Assembly: GCA_947463915.1 (NCBI GenBank)
Contig: CANHVO010000003.1
Location: 1-64,000 of the forward strand
Direction of reading: 5' to 3'
Origin: Planctomycetaceae bacterium
GTDB taxonomy: Bacteria > Planctomycetota > Planctomycetia > Pirellulales > Pirellulaceae
Length of the DNA: 64,000 nt
A model generated the notes under the pieces. That model was given only the letters and a program-made list of their open reading frames with translations, was not told where the DNA came from and searched no databases. The translations under genes and the position numbers were made by a program. Positions 49,273 through 59,510 of the stretch are shown one piece after another (the first letter of the stretch is position 1; each line of letters opens with the position of its first letter).

Positions 49273-49580
49273 GGTTCTCCGGATCAACCAGCACACGCAA
49301 TTTCGTCACCTCTCCCAACGGAGTTCGTCACCTCTCCCAAACGAGTTTGTCACCTCTCCCAACGGAGTTGGGGGAGGTCGAATGGAGCCTTCAGCGACAT
49401 TCGGGAGGGGGCTTGAGCTCTGCAGGAGGCTCCTTGGAGCCAATTCGAAGCCGTACCCCCTCCCGGAAGCTGTACATACACCCTCCCACTCCCTCCCCCT
49501 CCCGGACGAGGCTAGCGCCCGTCCGACCTCCCCCAGCGAAGCTGGGAGAGGTGACTCTTGCTGCGCTGGGAGAGGTGACG
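49273..49580 (+). repeat. R4-related ~300-bp repeat block, left copy, next to DUF559
   Basis: TTCTCCGGATCAACCAGCACACGCAAtTTCGTCACCTCTCCC...GACCTCCCCCAGCGAAGCTGGGAGAGGTGAC repeated at 50069-50353. Confidence 0.93.
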
Positions 49581-50114
49581 TTACCGGCTTTTTGGGGAGT
49601 TAGTTAAGCGATGGGAGCGCATTCCGGATCGCACTTCAATATGTGGTCCATAGGTTGGCTTCAATCCCATCGATTTTGCGATCGCGATTGCAACGGCTTC
49701 GACATCGTCGATCACTTCTTCGTTGGAGAATCGCAGAACTCGCCATCCCTGTGCTTCAAGATACTGTTGACGATGAGTATCATCCTCGTACGTATAATCG
49801 TGATATCCACCATCGATTTCCACGATCAGTGCCAACTCGCAGCATGCAAAGTCAGCGACAAACGGGTGGACAGGGTGTTGTCGACGAAACTTTTTGTTGC
49901 ACAGCCGGTTGGCTCGCAGAACACTCCAAACCAAGGATTCCGCCCTTGTTTGGCGATTTCGTAACTCGCGAGCTTTGCGAATCAATTCCGTTGTCATCGG
50001 TTGGAGCTCCTCGTAACCATCAGGGTTGGGGAACCAAGAAACAGGATTTTCGGCATTATCGACGATGAGATTCTCCGGATCAACCAGCACACGCAACTTC
50101 GTCACCTCTCCCAA
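49581..50114 (-). CDS. DUF559 (Vsr-like endonuclease fold) protein
   Basis: RKARELRNRQTRAESLVWSVLRANRLCNKKFRRQHPVHPFVADFACCELALIVEIDGGYHDYTYEDDTHRQQYLEAQGWRVLRFSNEEV. Confidence 0.93.
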   Translation of the reverse strand: MGEVTKLRVLVDPENLIVDNAENPVSWFPNPDGYEELQPMTTELIRKARELRNRQTRAESLVWSVLRANRLCNKKFRRQHPVHPFVADFACCELALIVEIDGGYHDYTYEDDTHRQQYLEAQGWRVLRFSNEEVIDDVEAVAIAIAKSMGLKPTYGPHIEVRSGMRSHRLTNSPKSR

Positions 50115-50353
50115 CCGAGATTGTCACCTCTCCCAATGGAGTTGGTCACCTCTCCCAACGGAGTTGGGGGAGGTCGAATGGAGCCTTCAGCGACATTCGG
50201 GAGGGGGCTTGAGCTCTGCAGGAGGCTCCTTGGAGCCAATTCGAAGCCGTACCCCGCCCCGAAGCCTTACCCCTCCCGGACGAGGCTAGCGCCCGTCCGA
50301 CCTCCCCCAGCGAAGCTGGGAGAGGTGGCTTTTGCTGTGTTGGGAGAGGTGAC
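50069..50353 (+). repeat. R4-related ~300-bp repeat block, right copy, overlapping the DUF559 start
   Basis: Direct repeat of the 49273-49580 block. Confidence 0.93.
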
Positions 50354-50556
50354 TCCGGGGCGATGGCCCCTAAAAAGCCATAGCTCGACGGCAGCTTGCC
50401 AGCATTAGCAGACGTTTGCCCCCGAAGCAAAACGGAAAACCCGCTTTCCTCCTGCTTTTTCATTGGCTAAGTCCGCAGAAAACAATATAATCAGTCGGTT
50501 CAATACAGTGGGACTGCGATTGCATCTTGCTACTTTCGCCAAAAAAGGTGGTACAC

Positions 50557-51576
50557 ATGAGCCGTCATGGGAATCGGGTTACTTCGAAGAGCGGATTCAC
50601 CCTCGTCGAACTTTTGGTTGTTATCGCGATTATTGGAATGTTGGTTGGTCTGCTTCTTCCCGCGGTGCAATCCGCCAGAGAAGCGGCCAGAGCCATGCAG
50701 TGCAAAAACAACTTGCACCAGCTCGCATTGGCGGTCGACATGTTTCATGATGCGCAGAAAGCATACCCGCCCGCTCGATACCAACCGCGACCAGGCGACT
50801 TGCCTCCATTCGAATGCGGTGGCAAAGAAACAACTTGGCTCGTACGGATCATGCCCTATTTAGAGGCCGCCAATATGGAGCAACGATGGGATTACTCGAT
50901 TCCCTATGGAGACCACGCAGAACAAGTTCGCACTCAAACCCTTCCGGCATTTTGCTGCCCAGCTCGTCGATCAGCGAGTGACGCAGTCGGAATAGGCCAA
51001 TTGGTCGGTTCTGGAACGGTGTGGATTACACTGCCATGCGGCTGTCGGATTCCAGTTAAGGGGAGCGCGCCGGCCACTGGCACGGTTGGCGATTACGGTG
51101 GCAACCACGGTGACATATCACCTGGGGCCAGTGGACTAGCAACCGATTTCAGCTTTGGTGGCAATGGAAACGGAATCATCATTTCAAGCCGAGCGAATTG
51201 CATCAATGGCAGTCCGAGAAACTGGGCGGACCGCATTCGGCATTCGAGTGTGACGGACGGATTAAGCAACACGATTGTAACCGGCGAAATGCACGTTCCG
51301 ATTGGAAAACTGGGCCAGTCACCTCAAGATGCCTTCATCTTCAACGGCGATAACGTGTTTAATATGACTCGACTTGGTGGTCCAACGATGCCGATCGTCA
51401 AGGACTTGAGAAGCGAAGGAAACAGTTTGGTTCAATGGGGCAGCTGGCACGTTGGATTCTGTCAATTCGCATTCGCTGATGGCAGCGTTCGAGCGATTAG
51501 CACCAGTATCGATACCGATACATTGGGTCGATTTTGCAATCGAGCCGATGGCCAACCCGTCAGTGCACAAGACTAA
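50557..51576 (+). CDS. DUF1559 domain-containing protein
   Basis: [39 protein letters not shown] at 50557. Confidence 0.93.
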   Translation: MSRHGNRVTSKSGFTLVELLVVIAIIGMLVGLLLPAVQSAREAARAMQCKNNLHQLALAVDMFHDAQKAYPPARYQPRPGDLPPFECGGKETTWLVRIMPYLEAANMEQRWDYSIPYGDHAEQVRTQTLPAFCCPARRSASDAVGIGQLVGSGTVWITLPCGCRIPVKGSAPATGTVGDYGGNHGDISPGASGLATDFSFGGNGNGIIISSRANCINGSPRNWADRIRHSSVTDGLSNTIVTGEMHVPIGKLGQSPQDAFIFNGDNVFNMTRLGGPTMPIVKDLRSEGNSLVQWGSWHVGFCQFAFADGSVRAISTSIDTDTLGRFCNRADGQPVSAQD

Positions 51577-51577
51577 T

Positions 51578-52063
51578 ATGCAACTGAATTTACTACTTCC
51601 CCTTTTTGCGATTCTGTTTTTTGTAAGTGTGGGATGTGGCGATGGTCGCCCACCTGCTTACCCAGCCAAAGGAAGAGTCGTCTTTGCGGACGGCTCGCCT
51701 GTGAAGGTTGGGACAGTCGAAACAAAGTCGAGACTGCATGGAGTTCAAGCCACCGCGTCAATCGAACTCGACGGAAGTTTTGTATTCACGACGTACGCGA
51801 AGGATGACGGTGCCGTCGCGGGACCACACGATTTGGTTGTGGTTCAGTTCGTACAAGCAGAGAATATCATTAATCATAAGCCCTCTACGCTTGGGGTTGT
51901 GAACCCAAAGCACGCATCGTATGCAACCTCTGGTCTGCAAATCGAGATTTCGCCAAACAAGCAAAACGAGTTGGTGATCGAGGTCGAAGGAGTGCCCAAA
52001 CCCAAGAATGGGAATGCCAAAAGCGATCACGAGCAAGGGATCGGCGGGCACACCAAGGAGTAG
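51578..52063 (+). CDS. Hypothetical lipoprotein (DUF1559-linked)
   Basis: MQLNLLLPLFAILFFVSVGC lipobox; GRVVFADGSPVKVGTVETKS; 1 nt after the DUF1559 stop. Confidence 0.78.
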   Translation: MQLNLLLPLFAILFFVSVGCGDGRPPAYPAKGRVVFADGSPVKVGTVETKSRLHGVQATASIELDGSFVFTTYAKDDGAVAGPHDLVVVQFVQAENIINHKPSTLGVVNPKHASYATSGLQIEISPNKQNELVIEVEGVPKPKNGNAKSDHEQGIGGHTKE

Positions 52064-52117
52064 GCAACGTCCCCGTTGGACAACGCGGCGAAGCACTCTA
52101 TAGCGGAAGATGCATTT

Positions 52118-52190
52118 TGTAGCGAAACTCGTCAAGAGTTTCGGTCGTCAAGGCGATGCAGCCAAAAGTCTTGACGACTTTCGCTACACA
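52118..52190 (+). repeat. Palindromic repeat family R1, copy 3
   Basis: TGTAGCGAAACTCGTCAAGAGTTTCGGTCGTCAAGGCGATGCAGCCAAAAGTCTTGACGACTTTCGCTACA. Confidence 0.9.
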
Positions 52191-52263
52191 AATGCCTGCC
52201 TACTACCATACAATGTCGGGATTAAAACCGTTTTTTGTAATGGTCAAATCATTGGATCGGCAC

Positions 52264-53664
52264 ATGGACAAATCACCCGTTGGTCTCTCGCGCCGCGCGT
52301 TTGTCAATCTCGCAGGAGCGTCCGCGTGCGCGCTAACCATCGCGGGCTTTGACCAAAAAAGATTGGCCACCGGGGCGAAAACTCTCGATTTCCAGCCGAT
52401 TCGATCGTGCATCTTTTTGTTCTATTATGGTGGGCCAAGTCATATCGATACGTACGACATGAAGCCCAACGCGCCTGCTGAAATACGAGGTGATTTTCGG
52501 CCGATTTCCACGAACGTCCCAGGCCTACAGATTTGTGAACATTTGCCACGTATGGCTCGGGTCATGGACAAAGTGGCTGTCATCCGAAGCGTCCATCACA
52601 GCGCAACTTTACACGACTCAGCATCGATCCATGCATTAACCGGCCGGCCACTGGATGGAACTGATCGCGAATTGTTTGAACCTATACCGCAGTTTTACCC
52701 CAGTTATGGTAGCGCGGTAGCGTACATGAAACCGCAAACGGCTTCGCACGTTCCTTATGCAGCTTTGCCGTTTGTGTTTCAAAACGTGGTTCCCACGCCT
52801 TGCCAGGGAGGTGGGATGCTGGGCAATACTTGGGACCCACTACGGATTGATGTCGATCCGATTGCAAAGCACTATCTCGCCGACGCATTAGGGCTTCGCG
52901 ATGGAATGAATTTGGGGCGAATGGCCGAGCGACGTGGATTGTTGTCGCAACTCAACGCTTCGCATCGATCGCTGGATTCCATGAGTCGCTATCATGATCG
53001 AGCCTTGCAACTGATCGAGTCCGAATCGATTCGCAATGCGTTGGACATTTCTCGCGAACCGGAGTCGGTACGACAGCGTTACGGTTTTGGCAGCGATCCC
53101 ACCGACAAAGGAGAGGTCAACGGCGGTGGCGCCGAAATGGGTTTCGCAAGACAAATGCGAGGCCAGAATCTATTGCTTGCTCGTCGACTGGTTGAGGCAG
53201 GGGTTCAGTTCATCAATATCTATGACTGTAAGCAGCAAGGGCAAAACTGGGACGCACATGCAAATGGCTCCAGTCAGCATAAAAACTATCTGCTCCCACA
53301 GGCCGACCAATCCCTTTCTGCATTAATCGAAGATCTCGATCAGCGAGGGCTTCTTGAGTCAACACTTATTGTGGCCTCAGGTGAATTTGGAAGGACTCCG
53401 AAAATCAATACCACGGCGGGCCGCGACCACTGGCCTCATTGCTATTCCGTTGTAATGGCTGGGGGCGGCGTTTGTGGTGGAGCGATCTATGGTGCTAGCG
53501 ATAAACAAGGTGGCTATCCCATCAGCGATCCGGTCACACCTGGCGACATAGCAGCGAGCATTTATTGGCGATTCGGTATCAACCATTCCGTGGACATCCA
53601 CGATCCACTTGGCCGGCCTCATCGACTAGCAATCGGCGAACCGCTTCGCAAGCTTTTTGTGTAG
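52264..53664 (+). CDS. DUF1501 domain-containing protein, Tat-type signal
   Basis: LSRRAFVNLAGASACALTIAGF, YYGGPSHIDTYDMKPNAPAEIRGDFRPI, VVASGEFGRTPKINTTAGRDHWPHCYSVVMAGGG. Confidence 0.93.
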   Translation: MDKSPVGLSRRAFVNLAGASACALTIAGFDQKRLATGAKTLDFQPIRSCIFLFYYGGPSHIDTYDMKPNAPAEIRGDFRPISTNVPGLQICEHLPRMARVMDKVAVIRSVHHSATLHDSASIHALTGRPLDGTDRELFEPIPQFYPSYGSAVAYMKPQTASHVPYAALPFVFQNVVPTPCQGGGMLGNTWDPLRIDVDPIAKHYLADALGLRDGMNLGRMAERRGLLSQLNASHRSLDSMSRYHDRALQLIESESIRNALDISREPESVRQRYGFGSDPTDKGEVNGGGAEMGFARQMRGQNLLLARRLVEAGVQFINIYDCKQQGQNWDAHANGSSQHKNYLLPQADQSLSALIEDLDQRGLLESTLIVASGEFGRTPKINTTAGRDHWPHCYSVVMAGGGVCGGAIYGASDKQGGYPISDPVTPGDIAASIYWRFGINHSVDIHDPLGRPHRLAIGEPLRKLFV

Positions 53665-53692
53665 TCCGGTCCTCGTAGAGGAATCCGCTCCT

Positions 53693-53772
53693 CGTAGAGG
53701 AAGTTGTGAAACTTCCTTGATTTTTAGGGGCCGGCGGAACTCTCACGAGATTCTGCTACTTGTTAACTCAAC
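53693..53772 (+). repeat. Dispersed palindromic repeat R5, copy 2
   Basis: CGTAGAGGAAGTTGTGAAACTTCC...GGAACTCTCACGAGATTCTGCTACTTGTTAACTCAAC. Confidence 0.85.
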
Positions 53773-53788
53773 TCCACCGGTTTTAGCT

Positions 53789-55573
53789 CTACTGAGGCTT
53801 TGGGCCGTCGTTGGTGAACTTGATCCCGAGTTCGCGAAGTTGCTTGGCGGAAACTTCGGATGGAGCCCCCATCATGAGGTCTTCTGCCTTTTGGTTCATC
53901 GGGAACAAGATAACCTCGCGGATATTGGGTTCGTCCGCCAGCAACATCACAATACGATCTACGCCTGGAGCAGAGCCACCGTGAGGCGGTGCGCCGAATT
54001 TGAAGGCGTTGATCATGCCTCGGAACTTTTCGTCGACCAAACTACGATCGTATCCAGCCAGCTCAAAAGCCTTGTACATGATGTCGGGTTTGTGATTTCG
54101 GATCGCGCCCGATGAGAGCTCGATACCGTTACAAACGATGTCGTATTGGTATGCCAGGATATCTAGCGGGTTCATTGTCATGAGCGCTTCCATCTCCCCT
54201 TGGGGCATGGAGAATGGATTATGGCTGAAGATGACCTTTTGTTCTACTTCGTCGAACTCGTACATAGGAAAGTCGACGATCCAACAGAATTTGAAGGTGT
54301 TCTTTTCGATCAGATCGAGTTCGACGCCGACACGGGTACGAGCCAGCCCTGCAAGTTTGGCGGCCTCCAAAGGTTTACCGCAAGAAAAGAAAACTCCATC
54401 GTCGGGTCCGAGTCCCATTTGCTTGACGATTAGGGCAACTCGTTCGGGGCCGAGGTTTTTGGCGATGCCGCCGCCACCTTCGCCACCTTTGAAGTTGATG
54501 TAACCAAGGCCTGCAAAGCCTTCGTCTTTGGCCCATTGGTTGGTGCCGTCAAAGAAGCTTCGTGCTCGGACACCTGCACCAGGAGCTGGGATGGCGCGAA
54601 CGACCGACCCATCCTCGATCGCCTTGGCGAAGACAGCGAAGCCGCCACCGCGGAAAATTTCGGTTACGTCAGAAATCTCGATTGGGTTACGCAAGTCGGG
54701 TTTGTCGTTCCCATATTTCAACATCGAATCCTTGTAAGCGATGCGTGGAAATGGCGGGGTAGTCACATCGCGTTCGCCCGAGAACTCTTCGAAGACGCCG
54801 TAAAGGACGGGTTCGATGGCGGCGAATACGTCCTCTTGAGTGACGAAACTCATTTCAAAGTCGAGCTGATAAAATTCGCCAGGCGATCGATCGGCCCGAG
54901 CGTCTTCGTCGCGGAAACAAGGAGCGATTTGGAAGTAGCGGTCAAAGCCGGCCACCATGAGCAATTGTTTGAACATTTGCGGAGCTTGTGGCAACGCATA
55001 AAACTTGCCTGGGTGGATTCGGGATGGAACCAAAAAATCGCGAGCACCTTCCGGGCTCGAAGCCGTCAGGATAGGTGTTTGGAATTCCGTGAATCCTTGG
55101 TCGATCATTCGTCGGCGGAGACTAGCGATGACGTTGCTCCGTAGAACGATATTGGCGTGAAGTTTTTCGCGGCGAAGATCGAGGAAGCGATTTCGTAAAC
55201 GAATTTCTTCAGGATATTCTGCGTTTCCGAAGACGGGTAAGGGAAGGTCGGCGGCTTCGGACAAAAGTTCAATGGCGGTGGCGCGGACTTCGATTTCACC
55301 GGTGACTAGATTCGGGTTGATAGCATCGTCGGCGCGTGCATTCACTTTGCCGTCAACTCGTATCACCGATTCGCTGCGGAGGGATTCGGCTAGCGGAAAT
55401 GCAGCACTGTCTTTTTCGACAACGATTTGCGAAATTCCATAGTGGTCGCGCAAATCGATGAACAATAAGTTGCCGAAGTCTCTCTTGCGATAGACCCAAC
55501 CGGACAGACGAACATTTTGCCCCACGGAATCTTTTCGGAGCTGTGCGCAATGATGTGTGCGGTATGCGTGCAT
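53789..55573 (-). CDS. aspS: Aspartyl-tRNA synthetase (bacterial type, GAD insertion)
   Basis: [83 protein letters not shown]; start 55573 (ORF open to 55666). Confidence 0.97.
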   Translation of the reverse strand: MHAYRTHHCAQLRKDSVGQNVRLSGWVYRKRDFGNLLFIDLRDHYGISQIVVEKDSAAFPLAESLRSESVIRVDGKVNARADDAINPNLVTGEIEVRATAIELLSEAADLPLPVFGNAEYPEEIRLRNRFLDLRREKLHANIVLRSNVIASLRRRMIDQGFTEFQTPILTASSPEGARDFLVPSRIHPGKFYALPQAPQMFKQLLMVAGFDRYFQIAPCFRDEDARADRSPGEFYQLDFEMSFVTQEDVFAAIEPVLYGVFEEFSGERDVTTPPFPRIAYKDSMLKYGNDKPDLRNPIEISDVTEIFRGGGFAVFAKAIEDGSVVRAIPAPGAGVRARSFFDGTNQWAKDEGFAGLGYINFKGGEGGGGIAKNLGPERVALIVKQMGLGPDDGVFFSCGKPLEAAKLAGLARTRVGVELDLIEKNTFKFCWIVDFPMYEFDEVEQKVIFSHNPFSMPQGEMEALMTMNPLDILAYQYDIVCNGIELSSGAIRNHKPDIMYKAFELAGYDRSLVDEKFRGMINAFKFGAPPHGGSAPGVDRIVMLLADEPNIREVILFPMNQKAEDLMMGAPSEVSAKQLRELGIKFTNDGPKPQ

Positions 55574-55749
55574 TAAATTGTCGAATAGTGAGGGGTGCGT
55601 GCGGAAAAGTGGTCGCAATTGAACGGAAAGCAACTTATCGATAAGCTTGCCGATTCTCAACCCCAACGACTAATTGGACAGGATTTCTCCGGCGCCGTAT
55701 GATCGCACTTGCGGGTCATGACGCTCATTCAAAAAACAGCCCAACTTCT

Positions 55750-56358
55750 ATGATTTTACTGATCGATAACTACGACTCATTTACCTATAACCTGGTTCAG
55801 CGGTTAGGGGAGATCGACGCGTCGCTGGATGTCCGAATTTATCGCAACGATGAGTTGTCCATCGAGGAGATTCGCAAGATGCGGCCGGAGCGGATCATTT
55901 TGTCTCCAGGTCCTTGCACTCCAAATGAGGCTGGAATTTGTGTTCCGGTGATTGAGCAATTGCATTCCGAATTCCCAATTTTGGGTGTCTGTCTTGGTCA
56001 TCAATCAATTGGTCAGGCTTTTGGTGGAGAAATCGTGCGTGCCAAGCAGTTGATGCACGGAAAGACGGATCGGATTCAGCATGACGGCAAAGGGATGTTT
56101 GAAGGTTTAGACAATCCATTTGTGGCTACACGTTATCATTCCTTGGTCATTTCGCCCGAAAGTCTGCCTAATTGTCTTGAGGTTTCCGCTTGGGTTCACG
56201 ATACGCTTGGAAATCGGATTATTATGGGGGTCAGGCATAAAGAGTACGCAATTGAGGGCTGGCAATTTCATCCAGAGAGTTTCTTGACCGAGCCTGGTCC
56301 TAGATTGCTTGAGAGGTTTCTCACTTGGACTGGTCGTTCGGCCGTTTTGCATCCATGA
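55750..56358 (+). CDS. Anthranilate/aminodeoxychorismate synthase glutamine amidotransferase component
   Basis: MILLIDNYDSFTYNLVQ, LSPGPCTPNEAG, ILGVCLGHQSIGQAFGG, GWQFHPESF. Confidence 0.96.
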   Translation: MILLIDNYDSFTYNLVQRLGEIDASLDVRIYRNDELSIEEIRKMRPERIILSPGPCTPNEAGICVPVIEQLHSEFPILGVCLGHQSIGQAFGGEIVRAKQLMHGKTDRIQHDGKGMFEGLDNPFVATRYHSLVISPESLPNCLEVSAWVHDTLGNRIIMGVRHKEYAIEGWQFHPESFLTEPGPRLLERFLTWTGRSAVLHP

Positions 56359-56424
56359 TTTGCTGCTGCCTTTTGAATTTTGCGTCGAATCCTTTTTATC
56401 CTCCGCTAGATTAATCTGTCTGAA

Positions 56425-57966
56425 ATGCTCTGCGTAACCATTGCCCGAACTCGCCATAAACACACGATTGCAGAGCATTTACAAGTTGCCGAACAAGGTG
56501 CGAAGCTTGTCGAATTGCGGTTGGACTATATTGGCCGAAGCATTGATTTGAGCCGGTTGCTCAAGAATCGCCCGACGCCTGTGGTGCTGACTTGTCGTCG
56601 AAAAGAGGATGGCGGACGATGGGATCGGACGGAAGAGGAACGATTGATGCTCTTGCGTTCGGCCATCGCGATGGGGGTGGAATATGTGGATTTGGAAGAG
56701 GACATCGCAACCAAAATCCCTCGCTATGGCAAGACCAAGCGAATCGTCAGTGTCCACAATTTTGAAGGAACGCCTGTTGATTTGCAAACAATACATTCTG
56801 GTTTGGCGAAGCTGGATGCAGACATCGTAAAGATTGCGGTTCAAGCGAATTCGTTTGGCGATACGATTCGGATGCTGGAATTAATGAAATCGGCATCGGT
56901 GCCCACGATTGGGATTAGCATGGGCGATTATGGCACGCCGAGCCGCATTTTGGCGACGCGATACGGTGCCCCCTTTACTTTTTGCGTTTTCAGTGCGGAT
57001 CGCAAGGTGGCACCGGGCCAGCTCAGTTTTGATCAAATGAAATCGATTTTTCGCGCTGATTCCATCGACTCGGAGACGCAACTTTACGGAGTTGTTGCGG
57101 ATCCAGTTGCCCATTCCTACAGCCCTTTGATCCACAATGCGTCGTTCTTGGCAAACAAGCTGAATTTTAGATACGTGCCGTTTCGGGTTCCTGCCGAGGA
57201 GTTGGAGCTGTTTTTGTCGTGGTGCAAAGAAGAGAAGATTGGTGGTTTGAGCGTTACCATTCCGCACAAGCAGTCGATTTTGCCGATGTTAAGCCAGGCT
57301 GAATCAGCAGCCCAGGGAATTGGTGCTTGCAACACCGTCGTTTTTGCGAAAAACGAAGACAAGGAGCTCATTGGTTACAACACCGATTATCGGGCAGCCA
57401 TGGATTGTCTCACAGAAGCGATGGCGAAATGGACAGGCAAGCAAGAGCCATTCGAGCGGGAGTCGGTTTTGATATTGGGAGCTGGCGGCGTTTCGCGGGC
57501 GATCGGATACGGACTTGCACAGCGTCGAGCCAATATTACGATCACAAGCCGAAACAAGATGGCCTCCGAAGCGTTGGCAAAGCACCTGAATTGCCGCTGG
57601 GTGAATTGGGAGGAACGCCACGAGATCGAACCCAAAATCCTCGTTAATGGAACGCCAGTTGGCATGTTTCCCGAGATGGATGAGACCCCGTTTCAAACGA
57701 AAAACTTGCAAGGGAAAACACTGGTTTTTGACACCGTCTACAATCCTGAGCAGACATTGTTTCTCAAGGGGGCAAAGGCAGCAGGCTGCCCAGTGATTTC
57801 CGGATTGCAGATGTTTGTAAGGCAAGCGGCGTATCAATATCGTCTGTTTACCGGTTTGGAACCGCCGATTGACGTCATGGTCAAGACTTTGAAGAAAGCG
57901 ATCTCGCCTGTCAATTACCAGGATTTGGAAGAGGACGACGACCAGGATTCGAAGGCCGATTTTTAG
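56425..57966 (+). CDS. Bifunctional type I 3-dehydroquinate dehydratase / shikimate dehydrogenase
   Basis: AroD half LVELRLDYIG...VVLTCRRKEDGG...KIAVQANS; AroE half GVVADPVAHSYSPLIHNASF...VTIPHKQSILP...GAGGVSRAI. Confidence 0.95.
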   Translation: MLCVTIARTRHKHTIAEHLQVAEQGAKLVELRLDYIGRSIDLSRLLKNRPTPVVLTCRRKEDGGRWDRTEEERLMLLRSAIAMGVEYVDLEEDIATKIPRYGKTKRIVSVHNFEGTPVDLQTIHSGLAKLDADIVKIAVQANSFGDTIRMLELMKSASVPTIGISMGDYGTPSRILATRYGAPFTFCVFSADRKVAPGQLSFDQMKSIFRADSIDSETQLYGVVADPVAHSYSPLIHNASFLANKLNFRYVPFRVPAEELELFLSWCKEEKIGGLSVTIPHKQSILPMLSQAESAAQGIGACNTVVFAKNEDKELIGYNTDYRAAMDCLTEAMAKWTGKQEPFERESVLILGAGGVSRAIGYGLAQRRANITITSRNKMASEALAKHLNCRWVNWEERHEIEPKILVNGTPVGMFPEMDETPFQTKNLQGKTLVFDTVYNPEQTLFLKGAKAAGCPVISGLQMFVRQAAYQYRLFTGLEPPIDVMVKTLKKAISPVNYQDLEEDDDQDSKADF

Positions 57967-58521
57967 ATGATGGCAAAAAAATTGGACGGCAAAAAAGTTG
58001 TTTTACCCCTGAAATCTTTTTGCCATCGAATGTTTTTGCCGAATTCAGCAGCGACAAGCAACGCATTTGCTTATCTAAATCGCCAATGGAGAACTTGGCG
58101 TTTGTCACGCCCATACCCGAACAGGGTGGCTGGTGAGTCCGTCGGAGCTTATGGCGAGCGGGTCGCGGCCATTTTTCTGGAACGCAACGGCTACATCATT
58201 CTGGAGAGGTCATACCGGCTGAAGTCGGGCGAGATCGATGTGATTGCGGTTTGGGAGAGGCGTGTGGTGGTTTTCGTGGAGGTGAAAACTTGGGCGGAAC
58301 GCAAGGAAAACACCGGTGGCCCGAGTGACGCGGTCGACGAGACCAAGCAGGAGAAGATATCGAAAACGGCCATGCATTACATGAAACGCCATCGACTTTT
58401 GGAATCCGCTGGTCGTGCGGACGTGATTGAAATCGTCTTGGGGAATGCCCCGAATCGGCCGTTCATTCGGCATTTTGAGAATGCGTTTGAAGCGGTTGGC
58501 GAATTTCAGATGTTCTCGTGA
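57967..58521 (+). CDS. yraN: YraN-family (UPF0102) nuclease-like protein
   Basis: GAYGERVAAIFLERNGYIILERSYRLKSGEIDVIAVWERRVVVFVEVKTW; N-terminal ~25 residues come from a repeat, so the start is uncertain. Confidence 0.85.
   Translation: MMAKKLDGKKVVLPLKSFCHRMFLPNSAATSNAFAYLNRQWRTWRLSRPYPNRVAGESVGAYGERVAAIFLERNGYIILERSYRLKSGEIDVIAVWERRVVVFVEVKTWAERKENTGGPSDAVDETKQEKISKTAMHYMKRHRLLESAGRADVIEIVLGNAPNRPFIRHFENAFEAVGEFQMFS
57972..58040. repeat. A/T-rich nested inverted repeat R6, copy 1
   Basis: GGCAAAAAAATTGGACGGCAAAAAAGTTG...ATCTTTTTGCCA...GTTTTTGCC. Confidence 0.85.
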
Positions 58522-58554
58522 GTTGGTGTACCGCCTCTAGGCGGAAGTGCGGCT

Positions 58555-58637
58555 GGCAAAAAAATTGGAGGGCAAAAAAATTGCTTCACGCCCGAGTCTG
58601 CTTGCCCCCGAAGTCTTTTTGCCACTCCGTTTTTGCC
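58555..58637. repeat. A/T-rich nested inverted repeat R6, copy 2
   Basis: GGCAAAAAAATTGGAGGGCAAAAAAATTG...GTCTTTTTGCCA...GTTTTTGCC. Confidence 0.85.
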
Positions 58638-58659
58638 AAATTGAGGCTGGGGCTGACTA

Positions 58660-59124
58660 CTAGTTCTGGCTGCAAACCTGCAGTCTTAACTCCCAGTCCA
58701 GTTCGTTTTCGCTTGTGACTTTTGTCAAGCTTACGATCGCCAGGACAAGTGGACTTTGCTCCTCCATTTTCCAGTGGAACTGTAGATTCAAAACAAGCAA
58801 TTTCTCCGAGTGCGTTACCCATTGAACAGCTCCCCTTAGCACTTGGCTGACAGTCCCTCGGTTACCCGCAATTGGGCCTTCGTAGGTCAGGTAGATCGGG
58901 CGGTGGTCGGGTAATTGCGTTGCGGCAGTTGCTTTTCCCCAGTCCTGAGGTGGTGCGGAAACTTCAAAAGTCAGTAACTGCGTTTTTTCAGGAGAGGGTT
59001 GTTCCACGAGCAGGTCCCAGTGGGACTTGCGATTTGAGCCCGAGGGGAATTGGTGATAGAGGACGACAAATTGCAAACTTGGAAAATTTTTTCCGAATTC
59101 TTCAAGAGTTGAGTTTCCACCCAT
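58660..59124 (-). CDS. LigD-type 3'-phosphoesterase-like (DNA polymerase ligase-like) protein
   Basis: FVVLYHQFPSGSNRKSHWDLLVEQ...LTFEVSAPPQDW...LPDHRPIYLTYEGPIAGNRGTVSQVLRGAVQW. Confidence 0.7.
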   Translation of the reverse strand: MGGNSTLEEFGKNFPSLQFVVLYHQFPSGSNRKSHWDLLVEQPSPEKTQLLTFEVSAPPQDWGKATAATQLPDHRPIYLTYEGPIAGNRGTVSQVLRGAVQWVTHSEKLLVLNLQFHWKMEEQSPLVLAIVSLTKVTSENELDWELRLQVCSQN

Positions 59125-59510
59125 ATGGTTCGGAACCTTTCCCGGTTCTTGGCATCCAATTGGACGTCAAAGGCCACAAAATCGTCGTGTTCTGTGGGTG
59201 ATGACGAATGTAGGAGACTGGTTTCTGCAAAATATGCAGCTTTTTCCATCGCAAGGAAGTCGGTTCGACCCATTCTTTAGGGTGGTTTCGTACCGTTTTG
59301 CCGTTGTTGAACTGCGATGGGGGGTAGCACAAGTTTGCATCCATATCCTACGCAACTATACTAAAAAACGATTCGTCGCGCGGCCCCCAGAACGATTAAT
59401 GTGGATTAATCCACCTTTGAGCAGACTTGGGGCGAGCAGCAATTTTCATAGCCTTGCGGGATTTGTTTCTCGTGAGGGGTTCCTGGTTACCTTTGCACTG
59501 AGGGTTGGTG

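Noticed and set aside
49196-50463. Plus- and minus-strand ORFs in the 49.2-50.4 kb repeat blocks (e.g. 49233-49607, 50001-50408)
   Set aside because: Low-complexity translations of the direct repeats; only the DUF559 ORF shows family motifs.
59102-59355. Short overlapping ORFs upstream of the LigD-like gene
   Set aside because: No family features, overlapping in several frames, no convincing RBS.
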